From assembly GCA_009379955.1 (NCBI GenBank), contig WHST01000053.1, positions 1-40,761 of the forward strand: a DNA stretch of 40,761 nucleotides, written 5' to 3'. The position numbers were made by a program, and so were the translations under genes. This stretch comes from Streptosporangiales bacterium (GTDB lineage Bacteria > Actinomycetota > Actinomycetes > Streptosporangiales > WHST01). Numbering within the stretch: position 1 is the first letter of the stretch; each line of letters opens with the position of its first letter. Below the pieces are notes generated by a model. It saw only the letters and a list, made by a program, of their open reading frames with translations, ran no database searches and was not told where the DNA came from. Of the stretch, positions 1-8,273 are shown piece after piece.

Positions 1-99
1 ATCACCTGTATGACGATCCCGAAGGGTCGACCTTCATCTCCAGCACAGCACGACAATCACGAGCATTCCAGCTTCTACATCAGAACCTCACAATCATCT

Positions 100-1272
100 T
101 CAGGACACACGGTGTCGCTTGCACAGGCAGTGCAGGTTCGCGGTGGCGGTGGGACCACCCTTGCCCCACGGGACCGTGTGGTCCAGCTCGGAACGCCGGG
201 CTCTGCGGGTGCAGCCAGGGAACCGGCAGGTCACGTCTCTGGCCCGGATGTGCCTGGCGAGCCGCGCGCTGGGTGTGTACTGCGGTTCCGCGGGCAGCGG
301 TGCCTCGACCGGCGCCGCGAGGAGCCTGTCGAGGTCTCCGGCGCGGTAGGTCTTGTCCCCGACGGCGGCGAGGACACCGGTTTCCCGGTCGAATGCGAGG
401 CTCCGCCACGAGACCCGCTCACCGGAGGCGAGCGCACGGGCGGTGGACGCGGACACCGATCCGTAGCCGCGCAGCTCCCCGGGTGCGGTGCCGCCTTGGA
501 GGGTGTCGACCGGGACGGTCACCTCCACGAGTGTGGTGATGTTCCGGCGGACGTGGTCGTCGAGGATGAGGTCGGTGAACGCGTCGAACCGGCGCTGCTC
601 CAGGGTCCGCGTATCGCCGGGGATCAGCTTCCGCGCAAGGTCGTCGACCAGGCCGAACACGGTGGTGGTCTGGTCCGCGGGTCCGCGTAGCACGAGGACA
701 CCGGTTTCGCCGGGGTCGGGGCGGTGCCACAGGGTCCGGTCCTCGAAGGCGCGGTCCTTGTGCTCCTCGACCCCGGCGGGGTCGAACTTGGCGACCGCGT
801 GGTTGACGCGGGCGCGGAACTGTCCGACCGGCAGGTCCGGGCGCCGCAACGCGTACTCCTCCACCAACGCGGTCGTCTCCGGGTCCAGGTGTTCGACCGC
901 GTCGGCGAGGATCCGCACGTGCATCGCGGTGAGTTCCCCGGCGGCGAACAGCTTCTGAGTCGCGGGGAGCCGGTCACAGGTGATCCGGGAGACCGCAAGC
1001 CGGTCCGCCGCGGTACCGGTCGCGATCCGCAACACCGCCGCGACCTCCTCGCGGGTGAAGTCATCCTTGGTCACGTCACGAAGCTGATCCAGCCGCGCGA
1101 GCGCGGCGAACTGACGGGCCTGCGCCGCAGCGAGACACCGCTCATAGCCAGCAAGCACCGCAAGAGCGATCTCGGCCGGCGCGGTAGCGAGGTCGACAGT
1201 GTCGAGGGCGGCGTGGGTGGTGCCGGAGGCGGGGAGTGCCTCGATCCGGTCCAGCTCCTCGACGTCGAACAT
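100..1272 (-). CDS. DUF222-domain HNH endonuclease (13E12 repeat family)
   Basis: Predicted nuclease of the actinobacterial DUF222/HNH family, which usually occurs in many copies per genome and whose cellular role is not settled. The first two thirds (about residues 1-290) are the helical DUF222 region. The C-terminus carries the HNH zinc-finger-like motif: CRFPGC, then LDHTVPW with the first catalytic His, then ATANLHCLCKRH with the Asn and last His. The protein stops only three residues after that last His, whereas relatives normally continue with a short helix, so the end may be slightly truncated. The start at 1272 (MFDVEELDRIEAL) is preferred because family members begin this way; an upstream in-frame ATG at 1302 is possible. 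Its 5' flank is rich in repeats. Confidence 0.85.
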   Translation of the reverse strand: MFDVEELDRIEALPASGTTHAALDTVDLATAPAEIALAVLAGYERCLAAAQARQFAALARLDQLRDVTKDDFTREEVAAVLRIATGTAADRLAVSRITCDRLPATQKLFAAGELTAMHVRILADAVEHLDPETTALVEEYALRRPDLPVGQFRARVNHAVAKFDPAGVEEHKDRAFEDRTLWHRPDPGETGVLVLRGPADQTTTVFGLVDDLARKLIPGDTRTLEQRRFDAFTDLILDDHVRRNITTLVEVTVPVDTLQGGTAPGELRGYGSVSASTARALASGERVSWRSLAFDRETGVLAAVGDKTYRAGDLDRLLAAPVEAPLPAEPQYTPSARLARHIRARDVTCRFPGCTRRARRSELDHTVPWGKGGPTATANLHCLCKRHRVS

Positions 1273-1418
1273 GTGTTCGACTCTACCACAACCGGAGGGC
1301 ATCCGATAGGCCGGATTCCCTTATACAGCAAGGGATTCCGCCAACAAACCGCCACCGCGAGACCCCCGGGAAGCGAGGCAGCCACAGAGCTGCCTCACCC
1401 CGTAGATGCCGCGCCCTT

Positions 1419-1506
1419 GGGTCGGGCGGTGGGTGTCAAGACTCCGCCAGACCACCGCACCACGAAGCAATGGCCGTGCGGATTCTTGACACCCACCGCC
1501 CGACCC
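1419..1506. repeat. 23-bp perfect inverted repeat with 42-bp spacer
   Basis: Arms at 1419-1441 and 1484-1506 are exact reverse complements (GGGTCGGGCGGTGGGTGTCA... and its complement). They enclose 42 bp. The arms would form a very stable hairpin. It has no T-tract and does not sit right after a gene end, so a simple terminator is not the best reading. It may be a miniature repeat element associated with DUF222/HNH loci, or the ends of a small mobile unit. Confidence 0.75.
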
Positions 1507-1524
1507 CAACACTCAAAGAAGGGG

Positions 1525-1584
1525 TGAGGCAGCGTCCCACAGAGGGGTTGAGGCAGCGGCCCACAAGAGGGCAGCGCCCACAGG
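1525..1584. repeat. Imperfect short tandem repeat
   Basis: The unit GAGGCAGCG-(T/G)CCCACA-GAGG occurs at 1526 and again at 1550 (period 24), followed by a shortened copy from 1571 (GCAGCGCCCACAGG). A related GAGGCAGC-CACAGAG segment lies just upstream at about 1375. The array abuts the inverted repeat at 1419-1506. Confidence 0.55.
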
Positions 1585-1931
1585 CAACCAAAGACAGGCA
1601 CCAACCACCCCCAACCTAGGTAAGGGACCAAAGCCCCTACGCCGCCGTATCCCATGAAGCGCGACCAGCGACCACCCACCGCACCCAGTCACCGAAGAAG
1701 CACAGGTCGAGGACGTCACGTGACCCGCCGACTGCGCCCCGACACCGCAAGAGAGCGCTCCGCCATCGACCTCACACCAACGGCTTGGCACCGGATCCGC
1801 CGACGCACGTTGCGTCGCACTCCATGAAGTGGCACGCGCCGGAAGGTCCCGGACGTAACGTCAAGGCGCCGTTTTGGCACATGGGGATCGGCCACCGTGG
1901 CCCGTCGTCGGCCGCGGCTCGGGAGGGAAAC

Positions 1932-2372
1932 ATGAAATCCATGTACCGCGTACTCGCCTACACCATCGCAGTCCTGGTCGCCCTGCAGGCGGCCTGGGTG
2001 GCGCTGTCCGCGTTCGGCGTGATCAACGCGGTGGACTCGGGCACGGTCATCGACGAGAGCTACGAGCCGAACGCCGGCGCGATGCTGCACGGCATCGGCG
2101 GCATGTACGTCATCCCGGTCGTCACGCTCGCGCTGCTGGTCGTGTCGTTCTTCGCGCACATCGCCGGTGGGGTGAAGTGGGCGCTGTTCATCGTGCTCGC
2201 CGTGGCGCTGCAGATCGCGTTCGGCTTCGTCGCGTTCGGGCTGCCCGCGATCGGTCTGCTGCACGGCGTCAACGCGTTCGTCATCCTCGGTCTCGCGGTG
2301 ACCGCGGCGATGCGTGTCTCCAGGACCACCGCCTCCGCGACCTCCGAGCCGATGGACCGCACGGCGGCGTGA
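1932..2372 (+). CDS. DUF6220-like four-helix membrane protein
   Basis: Small integral membrane protein (146 aa) of unknown function. Four hydrophobic segments are visible: about residues 5-28 (VLAYTIAVLVALQAAWVALS), 55-75, 82-103 and 106-125, with a polar Thr/Ser-rich C-terminal tail. The spacing and the HG-containing loops resemble the DUF6220 family. The start at 1932 has a strong upstream GGGAGGGA. The frame is open further upstream, but those codons have no ribosome binding site. It lies 3 bp before the multicopper oxidase gene and is probably co-transcribed with it, so a membrane redox or anchoring partner is possible but not shown. Confidence 0.75.
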   Translation: MKSMYRVLAYTIAVLVALQAAWVALSAFGVINAVDSGTVIDESYEPNAGAMLHGIGGMYVIPVVTLALLVVSFFAHIAGGVKWALFIVLAVALQIAFGFVAFGLPAIGLLHGVNAFVILGLAVTAAMRVSRTTASATSEPMDRTAA

Positions 2373-2375
2373 GAG

Positions 2376-3881
2376 GTGCTGTCGAGGAGAGCGCGGCTGG
2401 TCCTGGCCGGCGGCGCGACGGTCGCGCTCCTGGCGCCTCCGGCCTGGATGTGCGCGCGGAGTTTCGCCCCACCCACGTACTCGGTGATGGGGATGGGACG
2501 GGTCGACTTCGGGGGCGGTCCCGCGCTCGGCGGACACCTCGGACACACCGACGACCGGTGGGTGGGGCCGGCCCGCCGACCCGGTGACGTCAGCGTCGCC
2601 GACCTCACCGGGCCGCGCGACGTCCGTCCCGACGTGTCGACGACACTGGTCGCGCGCAAGGGTCCGGTCACCCTCGCCACCGGGGAGAAGGTCGACGGCT
2701 ACTCCCTGAACGGCTCCTCGCCAGGGCCACCGATCCGCGCCCGACAGGGCGACGTCGTGCAGGTACGCCTCGTCAACGCGAACATCGCCGAGGGCACGAC
2801 CCTGCACTGGCACGGCGTCGACGTCCCGAACGCCGAGGACGGCGTCGCCGGCGTCACCCAGAACGCCGTGCCCGCCGGCCGGTCACACGTGTACCGGTTC
2901 GTCGCCGAGGACGCCGGCACGTACTGGTACCACTCGCACCAGATCTCCAGCGAACAGGTACGCGACGGCCTATGGGGCACCCTCGTCGTCGAACCACGCG
3001 GCAGGAGCACCTACGCGACGGACGTCGTCGCGCCCGTGCACTCCTACGGCGGGCTCCGCACGGTAGCCGGACGCACCGGCGAGTACCGCGTGCCGGCCCG
3101 CCCGGGCACGACCGCGCGGGTCCGAGTGATCGACACCGACAACGGGCCACTGCGACTCTGGGCCGGCGGCGGCTACCGCGTACTCGCCGTCGACGGCCGC
3201 GACGTGCACCGCCCGACACCCGTCCACGGCAAGAGCGTCGTCGTCGGCGCCGGCGGCCGCGTCGACCTGGAGGTCGCGGTGCCGGCGAGCGGCGACGCCG
3301 TCCGTGTCGAGCTCGGCGGCGGCTCGGCCGTAGTTGTCGGCCCGGCCGGATCGTCCGTACGCAGGACACCGGAACCGTCGCAGCGACTCGACCTGCTCTC
3401 ATACGGCTCGCCGGCCAAGGACGACCTCCGCACCGCGAAGCCGGACCGCGTCTTCGACTACCGCGTCGGCCGGCGTCCCGGCTTCATCAACGGCAAACCC
3501 GGGATGTACTGGTCGATCAACGGCCGACTGTTCCCCGACGTCCCGATGTACGTCGTCGCCGAAGGCGACATCGTACGGATGAAGATCCACAACGGCAGCG
3601 GCGAGGCCCACCCCATGCACCTTCACGGCCACCACGCCCTCGTCCTGTCACGCAACGGCGTCCCTGCGTCCGGGAGCGAGTGGTGGGTCGACTCGCTGAA
3701 CGTCCAGAACGGCGAGTCGTACGAGGTCGCCTTCCGCGCCGACAATCCCGGGCTCTGGATGGACCACTGCCACAACCTGCCGCACGTCAACGAGGGCCTG
3801 ATGGCGCACCTGATGTATGCCGGCGTCTACGGCCCCTACCGCATCGGCGACGCGGCCGGCTCCCACAACAAGCCCGAGTAG
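2376..3881 (+). CDS. Secreted or membrane-anchored multicopper oxidase
   Basis: Laccase-type oxidase (501 aa) that oxidises phenols or metal ions and reduces O2 to water outside the membrane. All four copper-binding motifs are present: HWHG (His144/146), WYHSH (His186/188), HPMHLHGH (His412/415/417) and HCHNLPH (His464, Cys465, His466, His470), the Cys465 segment supplying the type 1 copper. The axial position after His470 reads GLM, favouring a Leu-type, high-potential type 1 site. The N-terminus has a hydrophobic segment (residues 8-25) that acts as signal or anchor. The GTG start lies 3 bp after the DUF6220 stop. About 60 residues of Gly-rich linker precede the first cupredoxin domain. It is convergent with ilvD, separated by 5 bp. 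Confidence 0.9.
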   Translation: MLSRRARLVLAGGATVALLAPPAWMCARSFAPPTYSVMGMGRVDFGGGPALGGHLGHTDDRWVGPARRPGDVSVADLTGPRDVRPDVSTTLVARKGPVTLATGEKVDGYSLNGSSPGPPIRARQGDVVQVRLVNANIAEGTTLHWHGVDVPNAEDGVAGVTQNAVPAGRSHVYRFVAEDAGTYWYHSHQISSEQVRDGLWGTLVVEPRGRSTYATDVVAPVHSYGGLRTVAGRTGEYRVPARPGTTARVRVIDTDNGPLRLWAGGGYRVLAVDGRDVHRPTPVHGKSVVVGAGGRVDLEVAVPASGDAVRVELGGGSAVVVGPAGSSVRRTPEPSQRLDLLSYGSPAKDDLRTAKPDRVFDYRVGRRPGFINGKPGMYWSINGRLFPDVPMYVVAEGDIVRMKIHNGSGEAHPMHLHGHHALVLSRNGVPASGSEWWVDSLNVQNGESYEVAFRADNPGLWMDHCHNLPHVNEGLMAHLMYAGVYGPYRIGDAAGSHNKPE

Positions 3882-3886
3882 GGACG

Positions 3887-5572
3887 TCAGCCGCAGACGG
3901 CCCCCTCGGCCGCGGTGCCGACGAGCTTGGCGTACTTGGCGAGGACGCCGGTGCCGGTCGGGACGGGCGGCGGGGTCCAGTCGGCGCGGCGCTTCTCGAG
4001 CTCGTCCTCGTCGATGAGCAGGTCGAGGGTGCGCGCAGCCAGGTCGAGCCGGATCGGGTCGCCGTCCCTGACGAACGCGATCGGGCCGCCGACGACCGAC
4101 TCGGGCGCGACATGGCCGACGCACAGGCCGGTGGTGCCGCCGGAGAAGCGTCCGTCGGTGAGCAGCATGACGTCCTTGCCGAGTCCCGCGCCCTTGATCG
4201 CACCGGTGACGGCGAGCATCTCGCGCATGCCGGGCCCGCCCCTCGGGCCTTCCTGCCTGATCACCACGACGTCGCCCTTGCGCAGCGAGCCGTCGGCGAC
4301 GGCGTCCATCGCGCCAGGCTCGCCGTCGAACACCCGCGCCGTGCCGTCGAAGACCTCGGCGTCGAAGCCCGCGCTCTTGACCACGGCTCCCTCGGGCGCG
4401 AGCGAGCCGCGCAGGATGGTGAGGCCGCCGGTGCGGTGGATCGGGTCGCCGAGCACGTGGATGATCTTGCCGTCCGGGTCGGGCGGGTCGACGGCCGCGA
4501 GGTTCTCCGCGATCGTCCTGCCGGTGACCGTGAGGCAGTCGCCGTGCAGCAGGCCGGCGTCGAGGAGCGCCTTCATCGCGACCGGCACGCCGCCGACCTC
4601 GTCGACGTCGGTCATGACGTAGCGGCCGAACGGCTTCACGTCGGCGAGGTGCGGGGTGCGGTCGCCGATGCGGTTGAAGTCGTCGAGGTCGAGGTCGACC
4701 TGCGCCTCGTGCGCGATCGCGAGCAGGTGCAGGACCGCGTTGGTCGAGCCGCCGAGCGCCATGACGACGGTGATCGCGTTCTCCAACGCCTCCTTCGTCA
4801 TGATCTGCCGCGCGGTGATGCCCGCGTCGACGAGCGCGACGACGGCCTCGCCGCTCTGCCGCGCGAAGACGTCGCGGCGGGCGTCGGGCGCGGGCGGCGC
4901 GGCGCTGCCCGGCAGCGACATGCCCATCGCCTCGGCGGCGGCCGCCATCGTGTTGGCGGTGTACATGCCGGCGCACGCGCCCTCGCCCGGGCAGATCGCG
5001 CGCTCGATCTCGCCGAGCTCGGCCTCGGTGATCCGGCCGGCGAGGCACGCGCCGACGCCCTCGAACGCGTCGATGATGTTCATGTCGCGGCCGTGCAGGC
5101 GTCCCGGCATGATCGTGCCGGCGTACAGGTAGACCGACGCGAGGTCGAGGCGCGCCGCGGCCATCAGCATGCCGGGCTCGGACTTGTCGCATCCCGCGAG
5201 CAGCACGCTGCCGTCGAGGCGTTCGGCCTGGATGACGGTCTCGACGGAGTCGGCGATCACCTCGCGCGACACGAGCGAGTAGTGCATGCCCACGTGCCCC
5301 ATCGAGATGCCGTCAGACACCGAGATGGTGCCGAACTCCAGCGGGTACCCGTCAGCGGCGTGCACGCCCTCCTTCGCCTTCTTGGCGAGCCGGTCGAGCG
5401 ACAGGTTGCACGGGGTGATCTCGTTCCACGACGACGCGACGCCGATCTGCGGCTTGCGCCAGTCGTCGTCGCCCATGCCCACCGCACGCAGCATGCCGCG
5501 CGCACCGGCACGCGCGATGCCGTCGGTGACCTCGTGGCTCCGTGGCTTCTTGTGCTCCCGGCGCTCCCGCAT
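3887..5572 (-). CDS. ilvD: Dihydroxy-acid dehydratase
   Basis: Dehydrates 2,3-dihydroxy-isovalerate and 2,3-dihydroxy-3-methylvalerate to the 2-oxo acids in branched-chain amino acid synthesis. Full length at 561 aa. The three cysteines of a [2Fe-2S] type enzyme are visible: Cys55 (EITPCN), Cys128 (AGCDKSEPG) and Cys200 ([14 protein letters not shown]). The start at 5572 has GAGGAGA 5 nt upstream and the N-terminus is typical ([17 protein letters not shown]). Its neighbours are unrelated to amino acid synthesis, so it is probably a monocistronic housekeeping gene. Related sugar-acid dehydratases share the fold, but overall motif identity favours IlvD. Confidence 0.92.
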   Translation of the reverse strand: MRERREHKKPRSHEVTDGIARAGARGMLRAVGMGDDDWRKPQIGVASSWNEITPCNLSLDRLAKKAKEGVHAADGYPLEFGTISVSDGISMGHVGMHYSLVSREVIADSVETVIQAERLDGSVLLAGCDKSEPGMLMAAARLDLASVYLYAGTIMPGRLHGRDMNIIDAFEGVGACLAGRITEAELGEIERAICPGEGACAGMYTANTMAAAAEAMGMSLPGSAAPPAPDARRDVFARQSGEAVVALVDAGITARQIMTKEALENAITVVMALGGSTNAVLHLLAIAHEAQVDLDLDDFNRIGDRTPHLADVKPFGRYVMTDVDEVGGVPVAMKALLDAGLLHGDCLTVTGRTIAENLAAVDPPDPDGKIIHVLGDPIHRTGGLTILRGSLAPEGAVVKSAGFDAEVFDGTARVFDGEPGAMDAVADGSLRKGDVVVIRQEGPRGGPGMREMLAVTGAIKGAGLGKDVMLLTDGRFSGGTTGLCVGHVAPESVVGGPIAFVRDGDPIRLDLAARTLDLLIDEDELEKRRADWTPPPVPTGTGVLAKYAKLVGTAAEGAVCG

Positions 5573-6019
5573 GCGGTCTCCTCGTCCGTCCCCGGTCCGA
5601 CTCCCCGGGTCGAGCCTAGTGTCCCCGTGTCCGCGATCACCGTCGGGAGTGCTCGCTTTCCGTAATCGTCGGGAAGCGCCGGAGTGATCACTGGGGTGTA
5701 TCCGTCACTTACAGATAGTGAGACCTAAACGGGACCTTCGCGACATTGGCCTCGCCCCGTCACTCGATCGACCCACTCCGGCCACGCAGAGCGTCCGGCC
5801 GCACGCGGCCTGCCCCGCCCTGCCCGTCGTCACACTCCGACCGCGTTGCCTTGACACTCCGCGAGCGACGCTGGAAGGGTCACATTCCAGAAACAATTGA
5901 ATAATTACGGCCGCTTTGCCGGCTCTACCCATTTTCGTTTCTGCGGTGCCACGCGGGTATCGCCTAAAGCGGTCGTATTCGTGCTGCCCAAAAATCGATT
6001 GCCCCCAGAGGGAGCCACG
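5573..6019. other. Divergent intergenic region ilvD / protease
   Basis: About 450 bp between the divergent ilvD and serine protease starts. It must hold both promoters. The segment 5890-6005 is distinctly AT-rich (AATTGAATAATTACGG near 5895, CAAAAATCGATTG near 5990) compared with its surroundings and is the likely protease promoter and leader. A weak dyad TCACT-N7-AGTGA lies at 5705-5721. An in-frame extension of the protease upstream to 5897 exists but would place a non-signal stretch before the signal peptide. No RNA gene was recognised. Confidence 0.5.
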
Positions 6020-7075
6020 ATGAGAAGGATCAAGCCCTCATCCCGTGTCGTCACGACCGGGATCGCCGCCGCTGGACTCCTCGCACTGGCCATCAGTGCG
6101 CCACAGGCCAGCGCCGACACCTCGCCCACGAAGGCGAGCCCAAAGAAGGCCGCGTCCCTGGCCAAGCAACTCGGCGACGCCAAGGCCGCAGGAACCTATA
6201 TCGACGCGAAGACGAAGCAGACGGTCGTCAACGTCACCGACGCCGCGGCAGCGGACGAGGTGCGGGCCGCCGGCGCGACTCCTCGCATCGTCGAGCGCAG
6301 CGGCGCTCGGCTGGAGTCCGTGAAGTCCGCCCTGGACCGCAAGACGCTCGTCGCGGGTTCGGCGTGGGCGGTCGACCCGAAGACCAACCAGGTCGTGGTC
6401 TCGGTCGACAAGACGGTCACCGGCAAGAAGCTGGCCACGGTGAGGAAGGCGCTGTCGTCGTACGGCGAGTCGGTCGAGCTGCGCAGGGCCAAGGGCACCT
6501 ACTCGACCAAGATCACCGGTGGCGATGCCATCTGGGGTGACGGCGGCCGTTGCTCCCTGGGCTTCAACGTGGTCTACGACAGCGACCCCAACAAGCACGC
6601 GTTCCTCACCGCGGGCCACTGCGGCGAGGCCATCACCACCTGGTCCGAGGACCAGGGCGGCAGCGACGTGCTCGGTGACACCGTCGACTACTCGTTCCCG
6701 GACAACGACTACGCGATCGTCGACTACAACGCCGACTACACCGACCACCCGTCGGCCGTCGGTTCGCAGACGATCACCGCCGCGGGCACTCCCACGGTCG
6801 GCGAGACCGTGAACCGCGCCGGCAGCACGACGGGGAACCACGACGGTGACGTCCTGGCACTCGACGCGACCGTCCAGTACCCCGAGGGCATCGTCAACGG
6901 GCTGATCCACACCGACGTGTGCGCCGAGCCCGGCGACAGCGGCGGCTCACTGTACGCGGGTGAGACAGCGTACGGCCTGACCTCCGGCGGCAGCGGCAAC
7001 TGCACCTCCGGTGGGGAGACGTTCTTCCAGCCGGTCCAGGAGGCGCTCGACGTCTACCAGGTGTCGATCCCGTAA
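6020..7075 (+). CDS. Secreted streptogrisin-type serine protease (S1E) with pro-region
   Basis: Extracellular chymotrypsin-fold protease made as a pre-pro-enzyme (351 aa). Residues 1-32 form a Sec signal ending APQASA before Asp33. About 33-160 is the pro-domain typical of alpha-lytic/streptogrisin proteases. The mature domain begins near YSTKITGGDAIW (161). The catalytic triad is visible: His200 (TAGHC), Asp230 (PDNDYAIV), Ser307 (PGDSGGS). Cysteine pairs 178/201 and 301/328 match the family disulfides. The start at 6020 has GAGGGAGCC just upstream. A strong terminator follows at 7115. Confidence 0.95.
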   Translation: MRRIKPSSRVVTTGIAAAGLLALAISAPQASADTSPTKASPKKAASLAKQLGDAKAAGTYIDAKTKQTVVNVTDAAAADEVRAAGATPRIVERSGARLESVKSALDRKTLVAGSAWAVDPKTNQVVVSVDKTVTGKKLATVRKALSSYGESVELRRAKGTYSTKITGGDAIWGDGGRCSLGFNVVYDSDPNKHAFLTAGHCGEAITTWSEDQGGSDVLGDTVDYSFPDNDYAIVDYNADYTDHPSAVGSQTITAAGTPTVGETVNRAGSTTGNHDGDVLALDATVQYPEGIVNGLIHTDVCAEPGDSGGSLYAGETAYGLTSGGSGNCTSGGETFFQPVQEALDVYQVSIP

Positions 7076-7114
7076 GGACGGATCGACAGGTGCGGTAACC
7101 ACACGCACGAACGA

Positions 7115-7145
7115 GCGGCCCCGACCAGCCTCTGGTCGGGGCCGC
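7115..7145 (+). terminator. Rho-independent-like terminator after protease gene
   Basis: A perfect 14-bp stem (7115-7128 with 7132-7145, GCGGCCCCGACCAG and complement) closes a 3-nt loop, 40 bp after the protease stop. The T-tract is weak (TTCGCGT), as is usual in actinobacteria. It separates the protease from the catabolic island. Confidence 0.85.
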
Positions 7146-7173
7146 TTCGCGTCCACCGCCGTACGGATGCTGT

Positions 7174-7194
7174 ATCCTACATTATGTCTAGGAT
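7174..7194. promoter_or_regulatory. Candidate promoter/operator of first hydroxyacid dehydrogenase
   Basis: An AT-rich island 27 bp before the 7221 start contains the perfect dyad ATCCTA-N9-TAGGAT (7174-7179 / 7189-7194). Its middle, CATTATGTCTAGG (7180-7192), is nearly the same as CATTATGTACTAGG at 8200-8213 upstream of the M24 gene, differing by one inserted base. This suggests a shared binding site. The CAT-N5-ATG core seen at other promoters is not intact here. Confidence 0.45.
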
Positions 7195-7220
7195 CCCTTT
7201 TCCCCGTGACGTGAGGACCC

Positions 7221-8168
7221 ATGCACGTCCTGATCACCGAACCCGTCCACGACTCCGCGCTCGCGTGGCTGCGCGACCAGGGCGCGATCGTCACGCTCGC
7301 CTACGAGGACGCGGCGTGGCGCGAGTCCGCCGGTGACGTCCGAGGCCTCGTGGTGCGCGCCTGTCCGGTGGACGTGGCGCTGCTCGACGAGCTGCCGGCA
7401 CTGGAGGTCGTGGCGAAGCACGGCAGCGGGGTCAACACGATCGATCTCGCCGCCACGGCCGCGCGCGGCATCAGGGTCACCAACGTGCCGGGCGCGAACA
7501 CCGACGCGGTGGCCGAGCACGCGGTCGCCCTGCTGAGCGCGCTCTCCCGCGACCTCGTCGACTGCGACCGGCTCGTCCGGCAGGGACGGTTCGACGAGCG
7601 GTTCGGCCTGCGGCAGCTGAAGGAGCTGACGGGCAGCAGGCTCGGTCTCGTGGGCGCCGGTCGGGTTGGCCGCCGGGTCGCGGCCATCTGTCGCGGCGGG
7701 TACGACTGTCGGATCGGTGTCTACGACCCGTTTCTCGGCGACGACACCGACCTGGACGCCACGCGGTTCGGCACCGTCGCCGACCTGGTCGAGTGGGCCG
7801 ACAACGTCGTCGTCGCGGCACCACTGACGCCGCAGACCCGAGGCCTCCTCGACGCCGGTGTGCTCGGCCGCCTCGGTGTCGAGGGCTCGCTCGTGTGCGC
7901 CAGCCGGGGTGGCATCGTCGACGAGACGGCGCTGGCCGAGCTGCTGCGCGACGGGCGCCTGCGCGGCGCCGCGCTCGACGTCTACGAGCCCGAGCCGCCG
8001 GGCGCGGACCATCCGCTGTTCGCGCTGGGCGGCACCGCCTTCACGCCGCATGTCGGCTACTCGAGCGACCGGAGCATGGTGCGGATGGGCGTGGAGTCGT
8101 GCCGGCAGCTCTGGGCGCTCCTGCACGGTGGCGACGCGCCGTTGGTCACGGCGGACTCGTGGGGCTGA
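7221..8168 (+). CDS. D-isomer-specific 2-hydroxyacid dehydrogenase (PGDH-like), copy 1
   Basis: NAD-dependent oxidoreductase interconverting a 2-hydroxy acid and its 2-oxo acid; the substrate is unknown. 315 aa, the usual length for a two-domain member without ACT domain. The dinucleotide motif is GLVGAGRVG (142-150), with an acidic residue at the end of strand 2 (VYDPF, Asp169) favouring NAD. Catalytic Arg229 (CASRGG), Glu258 (YEPEP) and His277 (FTPHVG) are present. It is followed 105 bp downstream by an M24 protein, an arrangement repeated at 33.8-36.1 kb. A biosynthetic serA role is unlikely given the short length and context. Confidence 0.88.
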   Translation: MHVLITEPVHDSALAWLRDQGAIVTLAYEDAAWRESAGDVRGLVVRACPVDVALLDELPALEVVAKHGSGVNTIDLAATAARGIRVTNVPGANTDAVAEHAVALLSALSRDLVDCDRLVRQGRFDERFGLRQLKELTGSRLGLVGAGRVGRRVAAICRGGYDCRIGVYDPFLGDDTDLDATRFGTVADLVEWADNVVVAAPLTPQTRGLLDAGVLGRLGVEGSLVCASRGGIVDETALAELLRDGRLRGAALDVYEPEPPGADHPLFALGGTAFTPHVGYSSDRSMVRMGVESCRQLWALLHGGDAPLVTADSWG

Positions 8169-8193
8169 CCTCGGGGTCGCGTCCATCGTAAAC

Positions 8194-8208
8194 ATCATGC
8201 ATTATGTA
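8194..8208. promoter_or_regulatory. Shared operator, site A (CAT-N5-ATG palindrome)
   Basis: ATCATGCATTATGTA, with core CAT (8196-8198), five bases, ATG (8204-8206). It can also be read as ACAT-N8-ATGT (8192-8207). It lies 65 bp before the M24 start at 8274 and is one of four sites of this form in the island (others at 10758, 14361, 33707). Probably the binding site of an FCD-type GntR regulator. Confidence 0.6.
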
Positions 8209-8273
8209 CTAGGTGGAATCGTCGCCAGGCTTCGCCGCGTGAGGGGGCCTGTCCCTACGAAGGGGAGCCAACC

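Larger units (their letters stand above)
1273..1931. other. Repeat-rich non-coding region
   Basis: About 660 bp without a convincing gene between the HNH endonuclease and the DUF6220 gene. It holds a long perfect inverted repeat (1419-1506) and a short imperfect tandem array (1525-1584), annotated separately. The open frames here are low-complexity readings of these repeats and lack ribosome binding sites and family resemblance. The last 70 bp should contain the promoter of the downstream membrane-protein/oxidase pair; no clear -35/-10 pair is visible. Confidence 0.6.

Noticed and set aside
1419-1584. Possible CRISPR array
   Set aside because: Repeat copies are too few, imperfect and without unique spacers; no cas genes are present.
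1236-1791. Several frames in the repeat region downstream of the HNH gene
   Set aside because: They read through inverted and tandem repeats, lack ribosome binding sites and resemble no protein family.
2972-5665. 897-codon open frame on the plus strand
   Set aside because: Crosses the multicopper oxidase in another frame and the whole of ilvD on the opposite strand; composition is that of a shadow.
7221-8168. Assignment as serA (phosphoglycerate dehydrogenase)
   Set aside because: Too short, lacks the ACT/ASB domains and lies in a catabolic setting with two other family members.
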